From assembly GCA_945860705.1 (NCBI GenBank), contig CAMART010000029.1, positions 1 to 40,030 on the forward strand: a DNA stretch of 40,030 nucleotides. The letters are read 5' to 3'. Of this stretch, positions 1-9,670 are shown piece by piece. The first letter of the stretch is position 1, and each line of letters starts with the position of its first letter. The notes beneath the pieces were generated by a model, which saw only the letters and a list, made by a program, of their open reading frames with translations, made no database searches and was not told the origin of the DNA. Origin of the DNA: Chitinophaga pinensis (GTDB lineage: Bacteria > Bacteroidota > Bacteroidia > Chitinophagales > CAMDFR01). The position numbers and the translations under genes are program-made.

Positions 1-40
1 TTATGAAATTGAGCATAAAAATCGATACTATTGATTCCTT

Positions 41-68
41 CAAACATATTCTTGTATTTTTTTACAAG
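41..68 (-). promoter_or_regulatory. Possible leftward promoter at window edge
   Basis: Read on the minus strand, positions 48-41 give TATGTTTG, a full match to the Bacteroidota -7 consensus TAnnTTTG, with CTTG at 68-65 sixteen bases upstream as a possible -33 element. It would drive a leftward gene lying outside the window. No gene end or start can be supported in bases 1-228, which are AT-rich and otherwise unremarkable apart from a weak hairpin (CTTGTA/TACAAG, 51-68) that overlaps this site. Confidence 0.3.
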
Positions 69-228
69 TATAATAGACCAAAACGCAACCTATTTGCATT
101 CAACTATCAGTTATATTAATATTTGCGACCTAAATGGTTAATCCAATTATTTTATTATATGTGTTTGCTGTTTTATGGTTTTTTTTTAGCATTTTTGTGA
201 AAAGTAAAAAGAATAGATATAGAATCAA

Positions 229-1923
229 ATGAATACTAATGATTTAATAAAACAACTAGAGCTACTCCTTCAGGAGGAAATAACTGAAAATACGAGTAGT
301 AAGTTGGATGCAATACATCATCAATATTATGCATTACAAAAAACCACTGTTGCGACAGCTAATATTGATAAGGGTGCAACAGATGAGTCTGAACCAATTG
401 AAATAGTACCTTCTGATGAAGAAATAAAATATAAACAACTATATACAGATGCAAAAGCATCTATAGAAAAATATGTAATAGCAAAAGCTACTAATAAGAA
501 TAATAATCTTATAGCTAAGAGAGAAATAATAGTTCAACTAAAAGAACTAGCTGAAAGCCAAATGGATTCATTGGGTGATTCTTTTAAAAAATTTAATGAA
601 CTAAAAGATAAATGGCGTACAATAGGCAATGTACCTGAAAAGCATTATATAGCTTTACAGAGAGATTATCGTTTTTATAATGAACAGTTTTTTTATACAA
701 TAAAAATATTTAAGGACTTACAAGAACATGACCTAAAGAAAAATGGGATACTCAAAAATGAAATCATAGAAAAACTACAAAAACTATCTACTTTAGAAAA
801 TATAAAGGAACTAGAATCTGGTGTAAAAAGTCTTCAAAACGAATGGGATGAAATAGGACCTACCATAGATACTGAATGGGAAAAATTAAGAGATAGTTTC
901 AAAGAACTACTCAATACCATCTACCAAAAGATACAAGCACACCATCATGCAATATACGAAAGCATGAGCAAAAATCTAGAGCTAAAAAACGAACTAATAG
1001 AGCGTATAAGTGCTTTAGATACTAGTAATTTTATCTCGCCAAAACAATGGGAAGATGCAACAAAATTGGTTTTATCTACTCAAGAGGCATATAAAAAAAT
1101 AGGATTTGCTAAGAAAAAGGAAAATGAAGATTCATGGATTAAATTTAGAGAACTGTGCAACAGCTTTTTTGATAATAAAAAAGAATACTATAATGCACTA
1201 AAATCTAAAAATGATATAGGTAAAAATGCAAAAGAGTTTTTGATAAAAAAAGCGGAGGAACTAAGCAAAAGCATCGAGTGGAATATTACTACTCCAAAAA
1301 TATTGGCTCTACAAAAAGAATGGAAAGAAGCCCCAAGTGCGGGACATATCACAGATAATAAACTATGGGAAGCATTCAGAACACATTGTGATTTTTTCTT
1401 TAATGCAAAGAAACAAAACTATGAATCGCTCATACAAACAGAACAAGAAAATCTTTCTAAAAAGCTACAACTCATTACTCGTATACAAGGATTTAGTAGC
1501 GTAGGTGAGTTGCCAAAAGATTTAGCTCAAATACAGGCATTCAAAGACGAATGGAATAGTATAGGTTTTGTACCGAAAGCTGAAAAAGATAAAGTAACAA
1601 AACTATACAATGATGCTATACAAGACACCCTCAAAAAACTAAATGTATCTGAAGGACAATTGAATGAAATAAAATTCAATTCGATGGTAGATAATATTAA
1701 AAATAATCCAGAAGCTAGTCAACTAGCTAAAGCGGAAAAAATGAAGTTAAAAGAAGAGCTCAATAAGCTAGAAAATAGTATCAGTCAAAAAGAAAATAAT
1801 CTGTTGTTTTTTGCAAAATCTAAAAACGCCAACTCGATGCTAGATGATGTGAAAAAACAACTAGAAAATGAGAAAGCACAAGCACAAATACTTAAAGATA
1901 AAATTAAAAAACTGGTTTTTTAA
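229..1923 (+). CDS. DUF349-repeat coiled-coil protein
   Basis: A 564-residue protein built from about five tandem DUF349 units. Each unit carries a W/Y-x-x-I/A-G/P core (WRTIG near residue 129, WDEIG near 206, YKKIG near 290, WKEAP near 365, WNSIG near 442) followed by a helix rich in F, K and Y, with a period of about 77 residues. The last 65 residues are Lys/Glu-rich and look like a coiled coil. There is no signal peptide or membrane segment, so it should be cytoplasmic. The family is common in Bacteroidota and its function is unknown. The stop lies two bases from the convergent prfC stop, leaving no room for an intergenic terminator. No clear TAnnTTTG promoter was found upstream. Confidence 0.88.
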   Translation: MNTNDLIKQLELLLQEEITENTSSKLDAIHHQYYALQKTTVATANIDKGATDESEPIEIVPSDEEIKYKQLYTDAKASIEKYVIAKATNKNNNLIAKREIIVQLKELAESQMDSLGDSFKKFNELKDKWRTIGNVPEKHYIALQRDYRFYNEQFFYTIKIFKDLQEHDLKKNGILKNEIIEKLQKLSTLENIKELESGVKSLQNEWDEIGPTIDTEWEKLRDSFKELLNTIYQKIQAHHHAIYESMSKNLELKNELIERISALDTSNFISPKQWEDATKLVLSTQEAYKKIGFAKKKENEDSWIKFRELCNSFFDNKKEYYNALKSKNDIGKNAKEFLIKKAEELSKSIEWNITTPKILALQKEWKEAPSAGHITDNKLWEAFRTHCDFFFNAKKQNYESLIQTEQENLSKKLQLITRIQGFSSVGELPKDLAQIQAFKDEWNSIGFVPKAEKDKVTKLYNDAIQDTLKKLNVSEGQLNEIKFNSMVDNIKNNPEASQLAKAEKMKLKEELNKLENSISQKENNLLFFAKSKNANSMLDDVKKQLENEKAQAQILKDKIKKLVF

Positions 1924-1925
1924 TT

Positions 1926-3527
1926 TTATACTTTTTGCTTCGTTTTAAACTCACTAGTAAAGTGAAATTCTATCTCAGGAAAATTGTCTTGTGCTACTTT
2001 GAGTACCCAAGCACTCTCTGCTAAGAATACAATATTTTCATCTTTATCTTTATAGATATATTGATATTTTACTCTGCAAAATTCCGTCAGTTTTGCTTTG
2101 TCATCTGACGTAATCCAACAAGCTTTGTACAACGAAATAGGCTGAAACATACAAGATGCTTTGTACTCATGTTGCAGACGATATTGTATGACCTCAAACT
2201 GAAGATCACCTACAACACCTACTATTTTTTTATTACCCATTTCATGAGTAAAAAGTTGCGCTACTCCTTCATCAGTGAGCTGTTGGATTCCTTTCTCCAA
2301 TTGTTTAGTTTTCATTGGATCCGTATTTACTAACTCTTTGAAAAGCTCAGGAGAAAAACTAGGTATGCCTTGAAAATTAAAATCTTTTCCTTCAGTAAGC
2401 GTATCTCCTATTTTAAAATTACCTGTATCATAAAGTCCTATCACATCTCCTGGAAACGCCTCATCTACAATGTTTTTGGCAGATGCTAAAAATGAAAAAG
2501 GAGATGAGAAACGCATATTTTTATTGGTACGTACTTGATGAAAAAATTTATTTCGTTCAAACTTACCACTGCATACTCTCAAAAATGCAATTCTATCTCT
2601 ATGTTTTGGATCAAGATTGGCGTGTATTTTAAAAATAAATCCACTAAAATTTTTATCCGTAGGTTGTATTTCGCCATGGTCTGTAGGTCTACTTCTTGGT
2701 GTAGGTGCAAGCTCTAAGAACGACTCCAACAATTCTTTCACCCCAAAATTATTGATAGCGCTACCAAAAAATACTGGAGCGATAGTACCTTCCAAATAGG
2801 TATTTTTATCTAATGGTCCATAAACTCCTTCAATCAATTCTACATCATCTCTGAGTCTACGTGCATCCTGCTCTCCTACTTGTTTTTCAAGTATAGCATC
2901 ATTGATATCACTGATAGAAACAACTTCTTCCTCTACTCTTTGTGAGCCTGCTCTGAAAAGATTGAGTGATTTTTTATGTATATTATATACTCCTTTGAAA
3001 AGCGAACCCATATTGATTGGCCAAGAAAGTGGATGTACTTTTATTTTTAGTTTTTCTTCTATTTCATCTAGCAAATCAAAAGGATCTTTTCCTTCTCTAT
3101 CCATTTTATTGATAAATACTATCACCGGTGTGCTGCGCATTCTGCATACTTCCATGAGCTTTTGTGTTTGTTCCTCAACTCCTTTTACGCAGTCTACAAC
3201 CAATATTACACTATCTACAGCTGTGAGGGTTCTATAAGTATCCTCAGCAAAGTCTTTGTGACCAGGAGTATCTAAAAGATTTACCAAATTGCCATCATAT
3301 TCAAACGACATCACAGAAGTAGCCACAGAGATACCTCTCTGTCTTTCTATCTCCATAAAATCTGAAGTAGCACTCTTTTTTATTTTATTAGATTTTACGG
3401 CACCTGCGGTTTGTATAGCTCCACCATATAATAGAAATTTTTCTGTAAGGGTAGTTTTGCCCGCATCTGGGTGACTGATAATTCCAAATGTTTTACGCTT
3501 TGCTATTTCTTCTTGAATAGTACTCAT
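1926..3527 (-). CDS. prfC: Peptide chain release factor 3
   Basis: A 533-residue translational GTPase that recycles RF1/RF2 from the ribosome after termination. The GTP-binding motifs are intact: G1 HPDAGKTT (residues 19-26), the switch region with [11 protein letters not shown]3 DTPGH (near 86) and G4 NKMD (near 138). The RF3-specific C-terminal region follows, and the length is that of the family. I start at the ATG giving MSTIQEEI. The frame runs 17 codons further to a GTG, but that extension overlaps the hairpin at 3560-3586 and is not conserved-looking. Only 80 bp separate it from secDF upstream, and I see no TAnnTTTG site there, so expression may depend on readthrough past that hairpin. 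Confidence 0.95.
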   Translation of the reverse strand: MSTIQEEIAKRKTFGIISHPDAGKTTLTEKFLLYGGAIQTAGAVKSNKIKKSATSDFMEIERQRGISVATSVMSFEYDGNLVNLLDTPGHKDFAEDTYRTLTAVDSVILVVDCVKGVEEQTQKLMEVCRMRSTPVIVFINKMDREGKDPFDLLDEIEEKLKIKVHPLSWPINMGSLFKGVYNIHKKSLNLFRAGSQRVEEEVVSISDINDAILEKQVGEQDARRLRDDVELIEGVYGPLDKNTYLEGTIAPVFFGSAINNFGVKELLESFLELAPTPRSRPTDHGEIQPTDKNFSGFIFKIHANLDPKHRDRIAFLRVCSGKFERNKFFHQVRTNKNMRFSSPFSFLASAKNIVDEAFPGDVIGLYDTGNFKIGDTLTEGKDFNFQGIPSFSPELFKELVNTDPMKTKQLEKGIQQLTDEGVAQLFTHEMGNKKIVGVVGDLQFEVIQYRLQHEYKASCMFQPISLYKACWITSDDKAKLTEFCRVKYQYIYKDKDENIVFLAESAWVLKVAQDNFPEIEFHFTSEFKTKQKV

Positions 3528-3559
3528 TATATATTTTTTCCTATTTGTGTTTAAATAAT

Positions 3560-3586
3560 AAACCTCAGTGAAATTCACTGAGGTTT
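3560..3586 (-). terminator. Hairpin terminator after secDF
   Basis: A perfect inverted repeat with 12-13 bp arms (AAACCTCAGTGA and its complement) and a loop of 1-3 bases. It lies 22 bp beyond the secDF stop. On the minus strand it is followed by TTTATTATTT, a broken U-tract, so it may be leaky and let some transcription reach prfC. Confidence 0.7.
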
Positions 3587-3607
3587 ATGTTATATATTCA
3601 ATAAAAA

Positions 3608-6600
3608 TTATTTTCTTGCTTCTTCTAAATTACCTTTCAATAAATGATAAGCTACTGGAGCTGCTATAAAGATAGATGAATAAGTACCTACCAAAATACC
3701 TAAGATCATAGCAAAAGAGAATCCTCTTACACTCTCACCACCAAAAATAAAGATGATAACCATAGTTGTAAATGTATAGAATGAAGTCATGATAGTTCTA
3801 CTCAATGTGCTATTCATCGCGTGGTCAAATAACTCTTTCAAAGTAGCATGTTTACCTTCTCTAAGGTTTTCTCGAATACGGTCAAATACTACAACAGTAT
3901 CATTCATCGAATAACCTATCAATGTAAGAACTGCAGCTATGATTGTTTGATCTACTTCTAATGAGAATGGAAGTATCCCTTTGAATAGTGAGAAGATACC
4001 TAAAGTAAATGCAACGTCATGTATCAATGATACCACAACACCTGCACCAAACTGCCATTTTCTAAAACGGATAACTATATATATAAAAATACCTATGATA
4101 GCTATGAGTGCTGTGTAGATAGAACTACTTTTAATATCTTCTGCAATAGTAGCACCAATTTTACTTGTACTTTCTACATATTTGGTAGAGTTAAATGTCT
4201 TTAAATCTGGAGCTACTTTATAATGTTTTTTAGCAGCTTCGTATACTTTTTCAAGTACTTTAGCATCAGCTACAGCATTATCTTCATTTACTAATTCTGA
4301 TGTAGTCACTTGAACTCTATCACCTGTTGTACCAAAAGTTTTAACAATAGGAGCACCACCTAATGATGCAACCATATCTTTGCTTATATCTGTAAGAGCA
4401 ACTTCCTTATCAAATTTGATTACATATTTTCTACCACCTTGAAAATCTACCCCTAAATCAAATCCTCTTGTAAGTGCAGATATAGAACCAATGACAATAA
4501 CAATCACTGAACCGATAATAAACATTTTACTTTTTCCAATAAAATCAAAGTTGAAGTTTTTAAAAAGTCCTTTTGAAAAACCTGTATCAAATTTCACATT
4601 TTTACCTCTAGCTATAAAGAAATCTTCTAGTATAATTCTAGATAAGATAACCCCTGTGATCATTGAAGATAAAATACCTATCATCAAAATAGCACCAAAA
4701 CCTTTAATAGGGCCTTTACCAAATAAATAAAGTATTAAAGCCGTATAGAAGTTGGTCACGTTGGCATCGATGATAGCAGAATATGATTTAGTGAAACCAT
4801 CACTTACAGCAAGAGCAAGACTTTTACCTTTGGCAAGTTCCTCTCTGATACGCTCAAAAATAATGATAGAAGCATCTACCGCCATACCAATAGTAAGGAT
4901 AATACCTGCTAAACCAGGAAGTGTAAGTGCAGTACCAAAACCGATGATAGCACAAATAATAAAGAATAAGTTTACTACTAATGAAATATCTGCAACAATA
5001 CCTGCAGTATTGTAGTATAGTAACATAACGATACATACAATCACAAGTGCTATCAAGAATGACATGATTCCTTTTGAGCTAGCTTCTTTACCTAGTGTAG
5101 GACCTACTACTGATTTTTCAATGATTCTAGTTTTAGCATCTAGCTTACCTGCTTTAAGAATATTAGCCAAATCTTGAGATTCTTGAATTCCGTTTTTAGC
5201 AGAACCCATTGTAATTTGAGACTCACCACCTGCTATTTCGCCGTTTACTACTGGAGCAGAGAAAACTCTATTATCAAGTACGATAGCTATTTGTTCTTTA
5301 GGATCTTCTATGTCTCCTTTGTGACTTGATGCTTCTGCAGTCATCATTTTCCATTTTTCAGCACCAGTAGCATCCATTTTAAGGCTTACTATAGGATTAC
5401 CTGATTGATCAAAACTTGGAGTTGCATCTACGATAGCATCACCAGAAAGTGGAGCTGCTTTTAGATTACCTTTATCTCTGATAGCATGCAATCCATATAT
5501 TTTATCTTTATCACTGATACTTTGAGCAGTCCAGAATAATTTACAGTCTTGTGGTAATAAAGCTTTGACTTGGTCATAAGCTAATAATGCGTCTACTTTA
5601 GACATATCTGCTTGACGAGCGTAGCCAACTAGAGAACCTTGTCCCCACATTTGACCTTTTCCTCCACCTTCCATTTCTGTAACATTTGGAGAAAGTACTT
5701 CAAATAAAGGATTGAATGTAGAATCTACTTTATCTGCTTTTGCAGTATTTGCTTTTGTAGTATCTATTTTGGTTGAATCTGATTTGCCACCTGCCAAAGC
5801 TGACAAAGAACTAGTAGGCTCAACTGCAGCATTCACTATATTCGTATCTGTTTTAGCAATTTTATTCTTTTCTAAAGTTTTGATATCTCTCAATACTTCA
5901 TTTCCTCTATTAAATAAGATATTACCGATAACTCTGTTTTCGTATGTTCTCCAAAAGCCTAATTCAGCTGTTGTTTGTAATATACTTTCTACTCTTTTTG
6001 GATCATCTACACCTGGTAGCTCAAGAATAATTCTACCTGTAGATTTTTCTAAGTTAACGTTTGGCTGAACTACACCGAACTGATCGATACGAGCTTTTAC
6101 AACGTTGAAAGTATTACCAACAGAAGCATCTACTTCTTTTCTTAAAACTTCTACAACTTGACTATTGCTCATACCAAAATTGATTTTACCATCAAATTTT
6201 TGGTTCATAAACAAACTAGCTAATTTCGAATTAGCATTGATTCTTTCAAACTCATCTTTAAAAATATCTAAATATGGTCTAGAGTCAGATTTTTGTCTTT
6301 CATTTGCTTTTGCTAATGCATTATTGAACTGTGGGTCTTTAGAGTTATTTGAAAGTTGTTTTAAAACATCATCTTGTTCAATAGCCATCACCACACTCAT
6401 ACCACCTTTTAAATCTAGTCCTAGACTTAACTGACGTTCCATAGCTTTTGATAAGGTGATACCCGCTCCACCAGATACATCTTTACCGCTCAATGAATCT
6501 AAAAATGCTCTTTTATATTGAGATTTTAAATAATTTACAGAATCTTTTACCTCAATAGTTGCGGTATTTTCATTATAGCCTTTCAATTTTGAAAGTGCAT

Positions 6601-6712
6601 AATTGTCAGCTTTTTTTTCGTAACTTCTAGATGTAACTGTATAGAATATAGGGAAAATACATACTAGGGCAAGTAATACTAAAAATACTTTGATCATTCC
6701 TTTTGCCTGCAT
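3608..6712 (-). CDS. secDF: Fused SecD-SecF protein translocase subunit
   Basis: A 1034-residue inner-membrane protein that uses the proton gradient to pull preproteins out of the SecYEG channel. SecD half: N-terminal TM (about 7-27), the signature LGLDLKGG (97-104), a long periplasmic domain to about 545, then a TM bundle ending with the SIIIFERIREEL region. SecF half: GVDFQGG (near 754), a small periplasmic domain, then a TM bundle with VVVFDRIREN. Fusion into one chain of about 1000 residues is usual in Bacteroidota. A Thr/Lys/Ala-rich, low-complexity stretch near residues 305-335 looks like a lineage-specific periplasmic linker. The start MQAKG matches the usual beginning of these fusions. 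The protein would support export of the four T9SS cargo proteins encoded nearby. Confidence 0.96.
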   Translation of the reverse strand: MQAKGMIKVFLVLLALVCIFPIFYTVTSRSYEKKADNYALSKLKGYNENTATIEVKDSVNYLKSQYKRAFLDSLSGKDVSGGAGITLSKAMERQLSLGLDLKGGMSVVMAIEQDDVLKQLSNNSKDPQFNNALAKANERQKSDSRPYLDIFKDEFERINANSKLASLFMNQKFDGKINFGMSNSQVVEVLRKEVDASVGNTFNVVKARIDQFGVVQPNVNLEKSTGRIILELPGVDDPKRVESILQTTAELGFWRTYENRVIGNILFNRGNEVLRDIKTLEKNKIAKTDTNIVNAAVEPTSSLSALAGGKSDSTKIDTTKANTAKADKVDSTFNPLFEVLSPNVTEMEGGGKGQMWGQGSLVGYARQADMSKVDALLAYDQVKALLPQDCKLFWTAQSISDKDKIYGLHAIRDKGNLKAAPLSGDAIVDATPSFDQSGNPIVSLKMDATGAEKWKMMTAEASSHKGDIEDPKEQIAIVLDNRVFSAPVVNGEIAGGESQITMGSAKNGIQESQDLANILKAGKLDAKTRIIEKSVVGPTLGKEASSKGIMSFLIALVIVCIVMLLYYNTAGIVADISLVVNLFFIICAIIGFGTALTLPGLAGIILTIGMAVDASIIIFERIREELAKGKSLALAVSDGFTKSYSAIIDANVTNFYTALILYLFGKGPIKGFGAILMIGILSSMITGVILSRIILEDFFIARGKNVKFDTGFSKGLFKNFNFDFIGKSKMFIIGSVIVIVIGSISALTRGFDLGVDFQGGRKYVIKFDKEVALTDISKDMVASLGGAPIVKTFGTTGDRVQVTTSELVNEDNAVADAKVLEKVYEAAKKHYKVAPDLKTFNSTKYVESTSKIGATIAEDIKSSSIYTALIAIIGIFIYIVIRFRKWQFGAGVVVSLIHDVAFTLGIFSLFKGILPFSLEVDQTIIAAVLTLIGYSMNDTVVVFDRIRENLREGKHATLKELFDHAMNSTLSRTIMTSFYTFTTMVIIFIFGGESVRGFSFAMILGILVGTYSSIFIAAPVAYHLLKGNLEEARK

Positions 6713-6753
6713 AGTTTCTTATTTTGTTTGTTTTACTGTATAAAAATGAGGTG

Positions 6754-6761
6754 CAAAACTA
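6754..6761 (-). promoter_or_regulatory. -7 promoter element for secDF
   Basis: The minus strand reads TAGTTTTG, a full TAnnTTTG match, about 42 bases upstream of the secDF ATG, implying a short 5' leader. No clear -33 TTG is seen; the region upstream is TTTTC-rich. Confidence 0.5.
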
Positions 6762-6905
6762 GTGTTTTTTTATTGAAAATGCTTTTTTTAAGCATAATAT
6801 ATGAGAGAAAAATAAAAAATAACCTGAAATAAGCTTTTTAATAGTCTATTTAGCTATAAACAATTGAAATTTAATAGTTTGATAAACATTCTATGAATTG
6901 AATTG

Positions 6906-6937
6906 TTGGGTTAATCTATAAAACACTAATTTTATAG
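6906..6937 (+). promoter_or_regulatory. Promoter and palindromic operator candidate
   Basis: TTG at 6906-6908 and TAATTTTA at 6928-6935 (one mismatch to TAnnTTTG) are spaced 19 bp. A perfect inverted repeat, CTATAAAA-N6-TTTTATAG (6916-6937), covers the -7 element and ends 13 bp before the ATG at 6951. A dimeric regulator bound here would block the promoter. Confidence 0.4.
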
Positions 6938-6950
6938 TTAACTATTAATT

Positions 6951-7862
6951 ATGCAAAACAAAATGATATTGGTAGCTGGTGCTACTGGCAACTTAGGAGA
7001 ACGAATTGTGCGTGCGCTTTTACACATGAATATTCCGGTCAGAATACTTACAAGAGAATCAAGTAATAAAGAAAAAGTAATACAACTCGAAAATCTTGGA
7101 GCACAAGTATTTACTGTTGATATGAATAATGTAGAGGAAATAAGTAATGCTTGTTTAGGAGTGAGTTGTATAGTTTCAGCTATAGCTGGATTGAAAGATG
7201 TTGTGATAGACCAACAAAAAAGAATATTAGATGCTGCTATAAAAGCAGGTGTCCCTAGATTTATTCCTTCTGATTATTCACTTGATTTTATTCCTTTCAA
7301 AGATGGAGAAAATAGAAATCTTGACTGGAGAAGAGAATTTCATAAATACTTAGATAAACAAGCAATAAAGGCAACTTCTATATTTAATGGTGCTTTTGCT
7401 GATATGCTTACTAAAGAAATGCCTCTTATTTTATTTAAAAAACATAAAATTTTCTTTTGGGGTAATGAACATCAACTAATGAATTTCACTTACATGGACG
7501 ATGTAGCCCACTATACTGCTTTGGTAGCAATTGATGATCATTCACCTAGGTATCTTCATATTGCAAGCTCACAACTATGCGCCTTGGATTTTAAAAATAT
7601 GATGACAGAATTAAGTGGCAAAAAATATAGCTATTTAAGACCTGGTGGTTTAGGTTTATTTAAAATAATGATAAAACTGACTCAGTTTTTTTCACCAAGT
7701 AAAAACGAACTTTATCCTGCATGGCAAGGTATGCAATACATGCATAATATGCTTGATGCTCGCTCTATTGTAAATCCTTTGGATAATGACAGATATGATA
7801 CGATGAAATGGACAAATGTGAAAGATGTATTGAAAGAATATTTGAAAAACAATCAACTTTAA
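6951..7862 (+). CDS. NmrA-like NAD(P)-binding Rossmann protein
   Basis: A 303-residue protein of the atypical short-chain dehydrogenase/NmrA class. The N-terminus holds the dinucleotide-binding motif GATGNLG (G10, G13, G16) on the first beta-alpha unit. RILTR at 31-35 is where NADP-preferring members bind the phosphate, and PRFIPSDYSLD (about 102-112) matches the isoflavone-reductase/NmrA pattern P-S-x-F/Y-G. Members are oxidoreductases or redox sensors; the substrate cannot be told from the sequence. It stands alone on the plus strand between two minus-strand genes, converging on dnaB with 6 bp between the stops. A palindrome overlaps its likely promoter. Confidence 0.82.
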   Translation: MQNKMILVAGATGNLGERIVRALLHMNIPVRILTRESSNKEKVIQLENLGAQVFTVDMNNVEEISNACLGVSCIVSAIAGLKDVVIDQQKRILDAAIKAGVPRFIPSDYSLDFIPFKDGENRNLDWRREFHKYLDKQAIKATSIFNGAFADMLTKEMPLILFKKHKIFFWGNEHQLMNFTYMDDVAHYTALVAIDDHSPRYLHIASSQLCALDFKNMMTELSGKKYSYLRPGGLGLFKIMIKLTQFFSPSKNELYPAWQGMQYMHNMLDARSIVNPLDNDRYDTMKWTNVKDVLKEYLKNNQL

Positions 7863-7868
7863 AATTTT

Positions 7869-9485
7869 CTAAAACGGTGCGTCTGGTGTAAATCCAGTAT
7901 CTGTAGTAAACTGATTATCTAAATCCTCATCATTCATTTTTGATTTGAGAGTTCGATATTGCTCAGTCGGAGTATTTGAGTCATCTGCATTACTTGCTAC
8001 AGAATAGATATTGCCTGGTTTGAATCCGTCAAATCCATTAGGGTCATAATCCATAAACTTAGCGAAGTTATTGATAAACTTGGTTTTCACCGTTTTGAGT
8101 GCTCCATTTCTATGCTTAGCTATGATTACCTCTGCCAATCCTCTAGTGTCATTGCCTTCTTCATCTTGATAAATCTCGTAGTATTCTGGTCTATACAAGA
8201 ATATAACCATATCGGCATCTTGCTCTATAGCTCCTGACTCCCTCAAATCTGAAAGCATAGGTCGTTTTACTCCTCCCCTAGTTTCAACAGCTCTACTCAA
8301 CTGTGAAAGTGCTATCACTGGTACATTTAACTCTTTTGCTATACTTTTAAGTGAACGAGATATTTGACTGATTTCTTGCTCTCTATTTCCACTAGATTTT
8401 CCATCTGAATTTCCTCCAGACATCAACTGAAGGTAATCTATCATGATCATTTCTATACCATATCTTTCTTTATATCTTCTACATTTTGCACGAAGCTCAA
8501 ATATATTTAACGACGGTGAATCATCAATAATAATAGGTGCTTTTTGAAGTTTATCTACTCGTGTGGTCAATTGAGTCCATTCATGAGGTTCTAGAGTTCC
8601 TTTACGTAATTTGTCTGCATTGATCTCTGCTTCCATAGATATCAAACGTTGTACGAGTTGATTAGTGGTCATCTCTAGAGAAAACAATGCAACAGGCTTA
8701 TTCATATCTAGTGCTGCATTACGAGCAATAGCCAATGTGAAAGAGGTTTTACCCATACCTGGTCTTGCTGCAAGAATAATCAAATCTGACTTTTGCCAAC
8801 CAGAAGTAGTTCTATCTAGCTCTAAAAATCCAGAGCCTACTCCAGTGAGCACTTCACCATCTTTAGATTTTGCCATACGTTTAGAAATTTCTTCAAGCTC
8901 ATTGGTAATGACATTTCCGATTTGATCTCCATTACGCTTTAGGTTTTCTTCAGCTATAGCAAAAAGATTTTTTTCTGCATCATCAAGAAGCTCAAAAACA
9001 TCTGTACTATCTTCATAAGCATCTTTAATTATATTTGACGAAACACGTATCAACTCACGTTGAATATATTTTTCGGATACGATACGAGCATGATATTCTA
9101 CATTGGCTGCAGAGGCAATTCTATTAGTCAATTCTGCAAGGTAAAATGGTCCGCCTATTTGTTCTAGCTCGCCAGAGGTGCGCAACTGCTCAGCTACTGT
9201 AAGAATATCTATAGGTTTTACAGCTGCATTTTTACTTTCGCCATAAAGAGTTTTTATAGCTCTATATATTTTTTGGTGAGCATCCAGATAAAATGAATGT
9301 GGTTGTAAGATATCTACAACTACATCCAAAGCTTCTTTTTCTATCAAACAAGCTCCAAGAACTGCTTCTTCAAGATCTATAGCTTTTGGTGGTATTTTTC
9401 CAAACTCATATGTAGACAAATCCAAACCCGATTTTTTTCGAGTACTTCTAGTTAAATTTTTAATTGATTCTGACATTTCAGACAT
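7869..9485 (-). CDS. dnaB: Replicative DNA helicase DnaB
   Basis: A 538-residue hexameric helicase that unwinds DNA at the fork. The N-terminal primase-interacting domain spans about residues 30-130 (PKAIDLEEAVLGACL onward). The RecA-like ATPase domain has Walker A ARPGMGKTS (about 240-248), SLEMTTNQLVQRL, Walker B IDYLQLMSG (near 351) and SDLRESGAIEQDAD. There is no intein: the ATPase domain is uninterrupted. The C-terminal 60 residues are acidic and probably disordered. The start is fixed by a strong Shine-Dalgarno sequence, TAGGAGGAAG at 9491-9500. Upstream lies a structured 315-bp region with DnaA-box-like repeats that may control it. Confidence 0.96.
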   Translation of the reverse strand: MSEMSESIKNLTRSTRKKSGLDLSTYEFGKIPPKAIDLEEAVLGACLIEKEALDVVVDILQPHSFYLDAHQKIYRAIKTLYGESKNAAVKPIDILTVAEQLRTSGELEQIGGPFYLAELTNRIASAANVEYHARIVSEKYIQRELIRVSSNIIKDAYEDSTDVFELLDDAEKNLFAIAEENLKRNGDQIGNVITNELEEISKRMAKSKDGEVLTGVGSGFLELDRTTSGWQKSDLIILAARPGMGKTSFTLAIARNAALDMNKPVALFSLEMTTNQLVQRLISMEAEINADKLRKGTLEPHEWTQLTTRVDKLQKAPIIIDDSPSLNIFELRAKCRRYKERYGIEMIMIDYLQLMSGGNSDGKSSGNREQEISQISRSLKSIAKELNVPVIALSQLSRAVETRGGVKRPMLSDLRESGAIEQDADMVIFLYRPEYYEIYQDEEGNDTRGLAEVIIAKHRNGALKTVKTKFINNFAKFMDYDPNGFDGFKPGNIYSVASNADDSNTPTEQYRTLKSKMNDEDLDNQFTTDTGFTPDAPF

Positions 9486-9490
9486 ATATT

Positions 9491-9500
9491 CTTCCTCCTA
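9491..9500 (-). promoter_or_regulatory. Strong Shine-Dalgarno site of dnaB
   Basis: The minus strand reads TAGGAGGAAG, with AGGAGG ending 8 bases before the ATG at 9485. Bacteroidota genes usually lack such sites, and most other genes in this window have none, so this one both decides the start and suggests a specially strong initiation. Confidence 0.75.
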
Positions 9501-9558
9501 TTTTATATTGAATTCTTTAATGTAAACTAAAGAATAAGTATTTATTAATTGAATACTA

Positions 9559-9566
9559 CAAAGGTA
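9559..9566 (-). promoter_or_regulatory. -7 promoter element for dnaB
   Basis: The minus strand reads TACCTTTG, a full TAnnTTTG match, giving a transcript start near 9553 and a leader of about 68 bases that includes the Shine-Dalgarno site. No convincing -33 TTG is present at the expected spacing. Confidence 0.5.
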
Positions 9567-9670
9567 TTTTCTAATGACTTTGCATTTATGAAAGATACAA
9601 AATACTTGCTAATAACTAATACACTTTTATTGTTCATTATTTAAATAACTCATTATGAGCACTTAAAAAT

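Noticed and set aside
1-228. Partial gene at the left edge
   Set aside because: Stops occur in all useful frames and no family sequence is visible; only a possible leftward promoter is reported.
3528-3578. Longer N-terminus of release factor 3
   Set aside because: The 17 extra codons begin at GTG within a terminator hairpin; family members begin close to MSTIQEEI.
8665-8925. Plus-strand protein inside dnaB
   Set aside because: Antisense frame of a well-conserved gene with no start signal of its own.
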